NCBI GenBank assembly: GCA_002238965.1
Contig: MPNJ01000001.1
Coordinates: forward strand, 368,449 to 432,448
Length of the DNA: 64,000 bases
Reading direction: 5' to 3'
Source of the DNA: Nitrospinae bacterium bin107
Lineage (GTDB): Bacteria > UBA8248
Each line of letters begins with the position of its first letter. The first letter of the stretch is position 1. The notes below the pieces were generated by a model. The model worked only from the letters and a program-made list of their open reading frames with translations. It had not been told where the DNA came from and made no database searches. Position numbers and translations under genes: made by a program. Shown here piece after piece: positions 26,875 to 35,151 of the stretch.

Positions 26875-28896
26875 TCATACTTTCACGGGAGACAGAAAGA
26901 CCCCGTCTCCCTCCTCGGCGTCGAGTATGGCGATACCGTCCGCGCCCAGACCCGCCGAGTTCTCGGGAAGCGCATCGTCCGCTTCCATCCATGCGCGAAG
27001 CGGCACCCCCCACTTACCGCGCAACTCGACCAGATCCCCTTCGTGAAGACCCCGCCCCGCCATCGTCGCTGGATTCATATAGCACCTGCGGCGGGAATCT
27101 TCGCGGGCTTTTTCATCTCTGTGAACGAGAGTCATCGCGCGCCTCGCCGCCCGGGCGGCCTGCCTGCGCGCTTGCGTGGCCTCCTCATCCAGGGCGCCGT
27201 CTTGCACGATGACGGCGTATTCCTCCCTCGCTCCCTCCTCGCTCACATAGCCCGCACGCACGTCGGCGAGAACCGACTCGATATCCCGCTGAAACGGGTC
27301 GCCGAAACCGCCGCCGCCCGAGGTCTCCATGACGAAAACGTCGCCCCGCTCAAGCGGAAAACCCGCCGCCTTTCCCGGCGTCTCGGAAGGCGCCAGGGTC
27401 TCCCCTCCCCGCGCGACACTGAAGCGGTTGGGCTTCCCCGGCCCGCCGCCGAGGACGCCGAAGGGCGGGATGACGTTCTTATCCGAGGAAATCGAGAGCA
27501 ACGCGTTCTCGGCCAGTACCTCCACCTCGCGGTGCAGGCCAAGCCCGCCTCTATGCGCACCGGCTCCGCCTGAATCCGCGCGCAGGGAGAGTTCCCTTAT
27601 CCTGAGCGGCTGGCCCTGTTCGATGACCTCGACCGATTGAATGGAGGCGAAATCCCCTTCCGTGAAATTGCGCGTGGCGTTGTTGCCGTCGCTCTCGGCG
27701 AAACCGCCCGTGCCGCCCGCCGGAAACTCATAGAAGAGAAACGGCTCCCCGTTTCGCGCATCCCGCCCTCCGATATAGACGTGGTTCGAAGTGCCCTTGA
27801 GATCGCCCGTCACGACTTCTGACGCGAAGCGCGCTGTGGCGCCGATCAAAGCGGAGACCACGGCGTGGCTCACTTCCATCGAGCCCGCGCAACTCGCCGG
27901 GTATCGCGCCGATAGCAGCGAACCCGGCTCGACTTCGATGTTGAGCGGACGAAAGGCCCCGTGGTTGATGGCGCCTTTGGGGTCCAGGAACGCCTTGATG
28001 ACGCTGAAAGCAGCGGATGGAGCCATGGCGGGACCCACGTTGTAGGCCCCTTTCGTCTGCGGGTCGGTTCCGTGAAAATCAACTATCAACTCATCACCCG
28101 TTTTCTCGACTCTTACACGGATGCGTATCGGCGTGAGCGAATGCCCGTCGTGATCCATGAAATGCTCATAAGTGGATTCCCCGTCGGGCAGGGCGGCGAT
28201 TCTACGCCGCATGGAGGCTTCGGCGCGTTCGAGCAGGCGATCCTTCGCGGCGAGGATGACGCCCCAACCGTATTTCGCAGCCAGCTCCTCCAACCGCTTG
28301 TGAGCGGTGTGGCAGGTGGCCAGCATGGCAAAGAAATCCCCGCGCCGCTCCTCGGGAACCCGCATATTGTGGAGCAGGAGATCGAGAAGCCCCTCGTTGA
28401 GCTTCCCCTTCTCGATGATCCTTAATATGGGAATGCGCACCCCGTCGTGGAGAATCTCCGTGTTCTTCCCGGAAATACTCCCCGGCGTCGTGCCGCCCAC
28501 GTCCCCCCAGTGGGCGCGGACGACGGGGTAGACCGCCATTCGCTCGCCATGGAACAGGGGCGAGATGATCGCCACGTCGTTCAGGTGCGTTCCGCCCGTA
28601 TAGGGGTCGTTGTGGATGAAAACGTCGCCCGGGTGGATATCGCCCCCGAACCGCTCGAGCATTTCTCCGACTTCCATCGGCACCGGGAAGATGTGGACGG
28701 GGTTGTCCTCCGCCATGGCGACGAGCTGTCCCTCGCCGTCCACGAGCACGCAGGAGAAATCGTGCCCCTCGTAGATGATGGAGGAATACGCCGTGCGCAC
28801 CATGTTCGCGCGCATCTCCCGGACGACGGCGACGAAGGACTCGTTGATGACTTCCAGGGTTATGGGGTCTATTTCCCCGCAAATTTCCCGGTACAT
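26875..28896 (-). CDS. Hydantoinase/oxoprolinase subunit B family protein (HyuB-like) with C-terminal extension
   Basis: Partner subunit of HyuA, 673 residues from ATG 28896 (GGGGA at -6; ATG 28911 lacks a ribosome site). The core runs from DPITLEVINESFVAVVREM through the family block DVFIHNDPYTGGTHLNDV (about residues 95-112), HWGDVGGTTPGS and VEVIEQGQPLRIRELSLRADSGGAG to GGGGFGDPFQRD, close to the usual C-terminus at about 580. A further 85-90 residues follow. Their last 70 (CYMNPATMAGRGLHEGDLVEL ... EGDGVFLSPVKV) look like a small beta-barrel of the molybdopterin/ADC-like kind. It is the first gene of the hyuB-hyuA-LLM-ligase cluster. Confidence 0.92.
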   Translation of the reverse strand: MYREICGEIDPITLEVINESFVAVVREMRANMVRTAYSSIIYEGHDFSCVLVDGEGQLVAMAEDNPVHIFPVPMEVGEMLERFGGDIHPGDVFIHNDPYTGGTHLNDVAIISPLFHGERMAVYPVVRAHWGDVGGTTPGSISGKNTEILHDGVRIPILRIIEKGKLNEGLLDLLLHNMRVPEERRGDFFAMLATCHTAHKRLEELAAKYGWGVILAAKDRLLERAEASMRRRIAALPDGESTYEHFMDHDGHSLTPIRIRVRVEKTGDELIVDFHGTDPQTKGAYNVGPAMAPSAAFSVIKAFLDPKGAINHGAFRPLNIEVEPGSLLSARYPASCAGSMEVSHAVVSALIGATARFASEVVTGDLKGTSNHVYIGGRDARNGEPFLFYEFPAGGTGGFAESDGNNATRNFTEGDFASIQSVEVIEQGQPLRIRELSLRADSGGAGAHRGGLGLHREVEVLAENALLSISSDKNVIPPFGVLGGGPGKPNRFSVARGGETLAPSETPGKAAGFPLERGDVFVMETSGGGGFGDPFQRDIESVLADVRAGYVSEEGAREEYAVIVQDGALDEEATQARRQAARAARRAMTLVHRDEKAREDSRRRCYMNPATMAGRGLHEGDLVELRGKWGVPLRAWMEADDALPENSAGLGADGIAILDAEEGDGVFLSPVKV

Positions 28897-29068
28897 GGAT
28901 TCCCCGTTCATAAAGACGTGGCCGATGGCCTCATCTTAGCCCGAACGGGGAGGTTTGTTCACCCGGCTCCCGTGTACGGACAGAGTCCAGACAAAGGGTT
29001 TCGAGTGAAAGCGGAACGGCTTCCGGTGTTGTCGAATCTTTAGGGAGAAGCAGCAGAGTACCCGGAGA

Positions 29069-31213
29069 TTAAACCGGAGTGAGTGAAGCGCGTTTCTCCT
29101 CGCGCTCGATGCGCACGGCGCAGCACTTGAGTTCCGGTTGGTGGGATACCGGATCGAGCGCGGGGTTGGTGACGCGGTTCACGTTCGTCTCGGGATGGAA
29201 CGACTCGCCCCAGTGCATTGGCATGAAGAGAAGCCCCCGCCGGATGCGGCTCGTGTATCTGGCACGGGCGTATGTTCTTCCCCTGCGACCGATGAGGAAA
29301 ATCCATTCTCCCTCTTTCACGCGGTGGCGGGCGGCGTCATCGGGATGAATCTCGATGAACGGCTCGGGCTCCTGGCTGACGAGTTGGGGCACCTTCATTG
29401 TGCGCGTCCCCGTATGCCAGTGTTGGGCCACACGGCCCGTGGTGAGGGTCATGGGATATTGGGCGTCTGCGGCTTCATCCGGCGGCTTGTGGGCGCAGGG
29501 CATGAACTTCGCCCGGCCGGATTCAGTCGCGAACCTGCCTCTCAGATAGCGCCTCGGCGTGCCAGGATGCCTCGGGTGGGGACACGGCCATTGCATGGGG
29601 GCCTGCCTCAGCCGCTCGTCCGTCATCCCCGCCATATCACAGGACGTGCCTGCGGTGAGGCGGCGGAACTCGTTCCAGACATCCTCGTGGGAGGCGAAGT
29701 CGAATCCATCGAAACCCATTTCCCCGGCGATTTGCGATGCGATCCACCAATCGGGCATCGCCTCGCCCGGCGGGTCGAGAAACTTCTCACTCCACACGAC
29801 GAGGCGTTCGCTGTTCGTCATCGTCCCTTCCTTCTCGCCCCATTGCGCGACGGGCAGGAGAACGTCCGCGAACTCCGCTGTCTCCGTCGGGAAATAGCAA
29901 TCCTGCACGATGACGAGTTCCGCCCGCCTGAGACCCTCGCGCGCTACTTTGACGTCCGGCATGGTGACGGCGGGGTTCGTCGCGGCTATCCACATAGCGC
30001 GAATCTCTCCCTCCTCCGCCGCCTGAAACATGGGCACGGCCGTCAGGCCCGGCTCGGTCGAGATGCTCCCCGGCCGGATTCCCCAGGCGCCTTCCAGGTA
30101 GGCGCGGTGCGCATCGTTCGCTACGAGGCGATGGCCGGGCAACTGGTGAGACAGGTAACCCACCTCGCGTCCACCCATGGCGTTGGGCTGGCCCGTCAGC
30201 GAGAACGGGCCCGCCCCTTTTTTCCCGATCTCTCCGAGTTGGAGGTGTAAGTTCTGAAGCGCCAGACATTTCTCCACGCCTTGGGTGCTCTGGTTCGTCC
30301 CCTGACAGTAAAAGCTGAGCAGTCTGCATGGCGTCGAAAGATATTCCACCATCTCGTCGACCCGGGCGGGGTGGATATCGCACGTCTTGAGGAGGACTTC
30401 TTCATCCAGCGCTTTGAGATGCGCGGCGTATGAGGAAAAGTCCTCCGTTCGCCTTCTGATGAATGGCGCATCCATCCTGCCGATTCCCAGGAGTCTCTTG
30501 GAAAGGAGTTGCAGAAACGCCACGTCGCTTCCCGGCGCCAGGCGTATGTGGACATCCGCGAACTCCGCTGTGGGGTTCGAGCGCGGATCGACGACGACCA
30601 CCCGCACGTTTCCGCCCTTCACGCGGCGCTTACGGATCATCTGGAAAAGAACCGGGTGGTTCTCCGCCATGTTCGCGCCGATGATGAGGATGACTTCGGC
30701 GTGCTGGATGTCGTCGTAGCACGTCGGAGGCGCGTCGGAACCGAAGGATTGCGTATAGGCGGCCACCGCGCTCGACATGCACAGGCGGCTGTTGGTGTCC
30801 ATGTTGTTCGTCTGGAGATAGCCCTTGAAGAGTTTCGTGAAAAGATAGGACGCCTCGGTGTCGAGTTGGCCGGATCCATAAAATCCGACGCTGTCCCGCC
30901 CGTGTTCCTTTTGTATCTCTAGGAGTCTTACCGCGGCGAAGTCGATGGCTTCCTCCCAGGAAACGCGGGTCGGCGCCATGCCCCGGTGGCGGCGAATCAA
31001 GGGGTATTTGAGTCTTCCCGATTCATCGAATACTTCTTTCAGATAAGCGCCCTTTGGACACAGCATGCCGAAATTGGGCGCTTGATCCTTATCGGCCCCG
31101 ATTTTGATGATCTTGTTATTGCGCACTTTGGCCGTGATGACGCACCCCACGCCGCAGTAAGGACACACCGCCTTGCCCGAACGGATTGATGCGTCTATCT
31201 CATCCACATCCAT
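29069..31213 (-). CDS. Assimilatory nitrate reductase, molybdopterin catalytic subunit (NarB/NasA-like)
   Basis: Cytoplasmic Mo-bis-MGD enzyme reducing nitrate to nitrite, 714 residues from ATG 31213 (GGGAG at 8 bp). The 4Fe-4S ligands are CPYCGVGC (Cys17, Cys20, Cys24) and Cys52; the molybdenum ligand is Cys145 in NSRLCMSS. MGD-binding blocks include IIGANMAENHPVLF, GQPNAMGGREVGYLSHQLPG and the C-terminal TTGRVAQHWHTGTRT. There is no signal peptide and no C-terminal FAD/NADH or extra Fe-S domain. The size matches cyanobacterial-type ferredoxin-dependent NarB and simple NasA forms. It is the last gene of the nirA-narK-narB unit. Confidence 0.9.
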   Translation of the reverse strand: MDVDEIDASIRSGKAVCPYCGVGCVITAKVRNNKIIKIGADKDQAPNFGMLCPKGAYLKEVFDESGRLKYPLIRRHRGMAPTRVSWEEAIDFAAVRLLEIQKEHGRDSVGFYGSGQLDTEASYLFTKLFKGYLQTNNMDTNSRLCMSSAVAAYTQSFGSDAPPTCYDDIQHAEVILIIGANMAENHPVLFQMIRKRRVKGGNVRVVVVDPRSNPTAEFADVHIRLAPGSDVAFLQLLSKRLLGIGRMDAPFIRRRTEDFSSYAAHLKALDEEVLLKTCDIHPARVDEMVEYLSTPCRLLSFYCQGTNQSTQGVEKCLALQNLHLQLGEIGKKGAGPFSLTGQPNAMGGREVGYLSHQLPGHRLVANDAHRAYLEGAWGIRPGSISTEPGLTAVPMFQAAEEGEIRAMWIAATNPAVTMPDVKVAREGLRRAELVIVQDCYFPTETAEFADVLLPVAQWGEKEGTMTNSERLVVWSEKFLDPPGEAMPDWWIASQIAGEMGFDGFDFASHEDVWNEFRRLTAGTSCDMAGMTDERLRQAPMQWPCPHPRHPGTPRRYLRGRFATESGRAKFMPCAHKPPDEAADAQYPMTLTTGRVAQHWHTGTRTMKVPQLVSQEPEPFIEIHPDDAARHRVKEGEWIFLIGRRGRTYARARYTSRIRRGLLFMPMHWGESFHPETNVNRVTNPALDPVSHQPELKCCAVRIEREEKRASLTPV

Positions 31214-31322
31214 ACGTTGCACTCCCACACTTCAAAACGCGTTCATCGTCGAGCGGCAAGGGAAGACGCAGCCCGCGATGCCGACTGCGCATTCCTCATG
31301 ACCGGGATACGGGGCGTCCGCT

Positions 31323-32669
31323 CTAGGCCGCCGGACGCATACCCACCTGCTCCCTCTCGTAGAGCGCAGCCGCCAGGGCTTCTTTCTCCCGGGCGATCAC
31401 TTCGGGTGTGAACTGCACCGCAAGCGCCAGGACGGAACAGGCCGCCACCGTCGCGCCCAGGTAGAAAAGGGCTTCCTGCGTCGTCAGACCCTCGGCGCGA
31501 AACAGGAAGCCGGCCGCCACGGCGCCCGCGTTTCCGCCTGCGCCCACGATACCGGCCACCGCGCCCAGCGCCTTTTTATTCATGAATGGAACGATGCCGT
31601 AGGTGGCCCCCTCCGCCATCTGAACGAACAGGCTGAAGATGATCATCGCCGGAACCGCTAATAACAGCGTCTCCATGTTCGCGAAAATCATGAGCGCGAT
31701 TCCTTCGAGAAGTATAACGATACCCATGAACCAGACCCGGCCCTTGAGGCCGCCGCGCACGGCCACCTTGTCTGAAAACACGCCGCCCAGCGTTCTGGCG
31801 AAGATATTCATGAGTCCGAAAAGGCCCGCGATGAGCCCCGCCGTTTTGATGTCCAGCTTGAAGTGGTCGAAATAATAAAGGGCGGCGACGTTGTTGATGG
31901 TGAGTTCCACTCCGAAACAGGCTGCGTAGATAACGAACAACGCCCACACACGGTAGTCTTTCGCCGCGAGTTTGAACGAAGTCCACCCCGAACCCCTGGC
32001 CGGCTCCATCTCGCCGCGTTCGCGAAGCTCCTTGTAGTTGCCGTCTGGCGCGTCCTGGGTGAGAAAATAGTAGGCGATACCCGTCAGGAACAGCGCGACT
32101 CCGGGAACGACCATGGCCAGACGCCAGCCCAGGAATTTATCCGCGCCGAAGGTGAGGGCCGCCGCGAACACCAGCGGCATGGCCATCTGCGTGACGCCAC
32201 CGCCGAGGTTCCCCCATCCGGCGGTCGTGGCGTTGGCGGTTCCCACGCAGTTGGGCGCGAACATGACCGAGGTGTGGTATTGCGTGATGACGAACGAAGC
32301 GCCGATGGCCCCGATGGCGAGGCGGAAGAGCAAAAAGGTCTCGTAGCTGTTGGCGAGACCGATTCCCATGACGGGGATGGAACCAAAAATCAGCAGCGCC
32401 GAGTACACCAGCCGCGCGCCGTAGCGATCGCACAAGGGGCCGATGAGTAGGCGCACCAGAACCGTGATGGCGACCGAGGCGATGATGGTATTGCCGATTT
32501 GCGCTTTCGTGAGTAGCAATTCCTCGCGTACGACCGCCATGAGCGGCGCGATGCCGAACCAGCCGAAAAAGCATAGAAAGAAGGCGAACCACGTCACGTG
32601 AAATGCTCGCATATGCGGGGTCTTGAAGTCGGTGAGACGGATTCGAGTCGCTTTGTTCGTAAAATCCAT
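31323..32669 (-). CDS. Nitrate/nitrite MFS transporter (NarK/NasA family)
   Basis: Major facilitator for nitrate (NNP family), 448 residues, 12 predicted membrane helices. Both nitrate signature motifs are present: AGWGNLGGGVTQ near residue 155 and GIVGAGGNAGAVAAG near residue 380. The MFS motif GPLCDRYGARLVY follows helix 2. The start is ATG 32669 with AAGGAGA; the longer frame to 32759 has no support. It imports nitrate for the adjacent nitrate and nitrite reductases. The gap to narB is about 110 bp and to nirA 34 bp. Confidence 0.93.
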   Translation of the reverse strand: MDFTNKATRIRLTDFKTPHMRAFHVTWFAFFLCFFGWFGIAPLMAVVREELLLTKAQIGNTIIASVAITVLVRLLIGPLCDRYGARLVYSALLIFGSIPVMGIGLANSYETFLLFRLAIGAIGASFVITQYHTSVMFAPNCVGTANATTAGWGNLGGGVTQMAMPLVFAAALTFGADKFLGWRLAMVVPGVALFLTGIAYYFLTQDAPDGNYKELRERGEMEPARGSGWTSFKLAAKDYRVWALFVIYAACFGVELTINNVAALYYFDHFKLDIKTAGLIAGLFGLMNIFARTLGGVFSDKVAVRGGLKGRVWFMGIVILLEGIALMIFANMETLLLAVPAMIIFSLFVQMAEGATYGIVPFMNKKALGAVAGIVGAGGNAGAVAAGFLFRAEGLTTQEALFYLGATVAACSVLALAVQFTPEVIAREKEALAAALYEREQVGMRPAA

Positions 32670-32703
32670 TTCTGTCTCCTTTTTTAGACTTGGTTCGGCG
32701 TGT

Positions 32704-34215
32704 TTATTTTCTCGTGATGTACGGAACGACCCGGGACAACAGTTCCGGTAGTTCGTCACACGGCACGTTCTCCAGAAGTCTTTGAGGGACTTTTGAGTCC
32801 GGGCCGGTCTTTCCCTTCAAGAACACGTCAACTGCGTCGACGACCTCCTTGCCCCGGCGCGCCTTCTTGCCGAGCAGGCCAATGTCCGCCGCGGCGTGGT
32901 TCCCGCAGGCGTTGGGGCATCCAGACCAGTGGATCGTCACGGGCAAGGTTTGCCCCACCTGGTTCTCCAATTGCTTTCCGAGCTCAATCGCGTGTTCTTT
33001 GGTTTCGATGGTGGCGAAGTGGCAGTAGTCGATGCCCGTGCAGCTCACCATTCCGCGAATCACCTCGGGCGGGTCGTAGCGAAGCTCTTTCAGCAACGGC
33101 TCTTGCGTGAAATCGCCCACCCTGGCGTCGGGAATCCCCGCGATGATGATGTTCTGAGACGGCGTGAGGCGGATGTCCCCGCTTCCGTAGTCATCGGCCA
33201 GACGCGCCGCCTCGGAAAGTTGCCGGGAGGTGATGCGCCCGACGGGAACCACGAGGCCTGCGTAATTCAGCCCGGCTTCCTTTTGCCGGAAGATGCCCAC
33301 ATGGGGATTCTTGGCCTTCTTGTCCCTGGCATCTTCACCTGCGGTGACGAGTGGAGAGCCCGTCCGGTTCTCCAGTTCTGTGCGGAATTTCTCCGCTCCC
33401 CACTCCTGAATCAGAAACGCCAGGCGGTTTTTCTTGCGGTTGCCGCGAGAGCCGTTGTCTCTGAAAACGCGCGTGATGTTCGCGCACAACTCGGCCGCTT
33501 CTTCAGGCAGAACGAAGACGTCCAGTGGCGTGGCGACCGTGTATCCGCCCGAACCCATCTTCCCGCCTACGGCGACGTTGAAGCCTTTTATCTTCTCGCC
33601 GCCCATTTCCTTGAAAGCGGGAGTGAGAGAAATATCCTGCGCCTCGCCGTGGGTGCAGTTCTCGCAACACCCGGTAATCGTGACGTTGAACTTGCGCGGC
33701 AGGTTCGTGAATTCGCGGTTGCCTACGATGATCTCATCGAACTGCCTGACGACAGCCGATGCGTCGAAGAGTTCTTTGGGGGTCAGACCTGCGGCGGGAC
33801 AGCCCATGACGCCGCGGACGTTATCCATCCCCGTCTGTCGTGAATGCAGGCCGACATCCTCGAGACTTCTCCAGATATCCTCCACCCGGTCTATCGCCAC
33901 CCCGCGCAACTGAATCTGCTGGCGCGTGGTGATGTCCACATGGCCTGGACCGAACTCATCGCTGATGCGGGCGATGACGCGGAATTGCTCGGAATTCATC
34001 AAGCCGTTCGAGGAGCGAAGCCGCATCATGAAGTGTCCGGGCGTCTGCTTACGGAAAAACACCCCGCGCCATTTCAGACGCTCTTTGTCGTCATCCGGAA
34101 TCGCTTCCCAACCCTCGCTCGCGAATCGCGCGATTTCTTTGGCGATGTCGAAGGGGTCTTTCTCCGCCTTGATTCCCTCGATTTTGTTGAGTTTCTGATC
34201 CGAAACCGCCCGCAT
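32704..34215 (-). CDS. nirA: Ferredoxin-nitrite reductase (NirA)
   Basis: Siroheme and 4Fe-4S enzyme reducing nitrite to ammonium with six electrons from ferredoxin, 503 residues. It has two homologous halves, each with a ferrodoxin-like nitrite/sulfite reductase domain (GHFMMRLRSSNG and HVGIFRQKEAGLNYAGLVVPVGR). The cluster/siroheme cysteines are Cys392, Cys398 (CTGIDYC), Cys433 and Cys437 (GCPNAC). Start ATG 34215 has GGGAGAG about 8 bp upstream; the longer frame to 34251 is less likely. It is the first gene of the nitrate assimilation operon and diverges from the RraA-like gene. Absence of a NirBD pair points to ferredoxin-coupled assimilation. Confidence 0.93.
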   Translation of the reverse strand: MRAVSDQKLNKIEGIKAEKDPFDIAKEIARFASEGWEAIPDDDKERLKWRGVFFRKQTPGHFMMRLRSSNGLMNSEQFRVIARISDEFGPGHVDITTRQQIQLRGVAIDRVEDIWRSLEDVGLHSRQTGMDNVRGVMGCPAAGLTPKELFDASAVVRQFDEIIVGNREFTNLPRKFNVTITGCCENCTHGEAQDISLTPAFKEMGGEKIKGFNVAVGGKMGSGGYTVATPLDVFVLPEEAAELCANITRVFRDNGSRGNRKKNRLAFLIQEWGAEKFRTELENRTGSPLVTAGEDARDKKAKNPHVGIFRQKEAGLNYAGLVVPVGRITSRQLSEAARLADDYGSGDIRLTPSQNIIIAGIPDARVGDFTQEPLLKELRYDPPEVIRGMVSCTGIDYCHFATIETKEHAIELGKQLENQVGQTLPVTIHWSGCPNACGNHAAADIGLLGKKARRGKEVVDAVDVFLKGKTGPDSKVPQRLLENVPCDELPELLSRVVPYITRK

Positions 34216-34464
34216 CTGATTTCTCTCCCGAGTCGATGAAACCTGAAGCACAAACCCTGGTGGAGACCATGCTCATCTCCCTCACCGGGAGTATGAATAG
34301 CAGACGGGAGGCGGGTCGGTGGTTTCCATATTTTTAAATATGTGTTTCCTTTGCGTAAAAGTTATGTTGCCACCTTGTTACGTGATGCTTTGTTTCAGGT
34401 GTGTTTCAAGGCGGACATTCGTGCAGAAACACCGTAATGTACGGATTTCTTCAAAGGAGACCGC
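34216..34464. promoter_or_regulatory. Divergent promoter region nirA / RraA-like gene with AT-rich inverted repeat
   Basis: About 250 bp between divergent genes. An AT-rich inverted repeat, CATATTT-TT-AAATATG at 34327-34342, sits about 110 bp before nirA and about 120 bp before the plus-strand gene. It is a candidate operator for a dimeric regulator. The region from 34320 to 34450 is distinctly AT-richer than the coding DNA. No proven NtcA or Nas site. Confidence 0.4.
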
Positions 34465-35121
34465 ATGGATTCGGACGCTGCTTTTTTCTCAGACGTCGAG
34501 ACGGCCACGCTCGGCGACGCCGCCACGGCCCTGGGGCTGAACCTCATCATGGAAGGCCCCCGGCCCAATGCGCCCGAGACTTATCCAAGGTTCGCAGGAC
34601 CCGCCGCCACCATGGTGTTCGCGCCGGTGCGAAACCCGGGAGCCAAGGCCCTGTTCAGCCTCTATGATGCGGTGGAAGAAGTGCCCGCGGGATCGGTGGT
34701 CGTCGTCGACGCAGCGAGCTCTCCTCTGGCCGTCTGGGGCGGGGGCGCGAGCAGCGTCTGCAAACGACGCGGCGCCGTCGGCTGCGTGATCGACGGGGCG
34801 ACGCGCGATCTCGAAGCCCTCCGCGATCTCGATTTCCCCGTGTTCAGCAAATCGGTGTGGAGCCTCGCCTTCCCGAAGCGCCTGGAAGTCGTGGCGAAAG
34901 ACTCATCCATAACCTGCTGCGGGGTGCGCGTGGAACCAGGCGACATGGTCGTCGCGGATATCGACGGCGTGGCCGTCGTTCCGCAAAGCTCTCTGAAAAA
35001 GGTGAAACGGCAGGTCACCCGGATTCGGGACATCGAAAATGAGGTCAAAGGCCGCATCGCCCAGGGAGAATCGATGCGCGACCTCTTCCCCCGCCTCGCT
35101 CAGAAGTTCGACACCGATTAA
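34465..35121 (+). CDS. RraA family protein (HMG aldolase / oxaloacetate decarboxylase-like)
   Basis: 218-residue member of the RraA/HMG-CHA aldolase fold. Enzymatic members cleave 4-hydroxy-4-methyl-2-oxoglutarate with Mg2+ and decarboxylate oxaloacetate. The catalytic block is seen as RRGAVGCVIDGATRDLEAL, holding the conserved Arg and Asp, preceded by the glycine-rich loop WGGGASS, and followed by VRVEPGDMVVADIDGVAVVP. ATG 34465 has a good AAAGGAGA site. Downstream by 30 bp is a zinc alcohol dehydrogenase, so the two are probably co-transcribed in catabolism of a hydroxy or keto acid. Regulation of RNase E is not expected, as most RraA-fold proteins are enzymes. Confidence 0.87.
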   Translation: MDSDAAFFSDVETATLGDAATALGLNLIMEGPRPNAPETYPRFAGPAATMVFAPVRNPGAKALFSLYDAVEEVPAGSVVVVDAASSPLAVWGGGASSVCKRRGAVGCVIDGATRDLEALRDLDFPVFSKSVWSLAFPKRLEVVAKDSSITCCGVRVEPGDMVVADIDGVAVVPQSSLKKVKRQVTRIRDIENEVKGRIAQGESMRDLFPRLAQKFDTD

Positions 35122-35151
35122 CGCGGCGCAAACGATTTACGGGAGAAGGCC

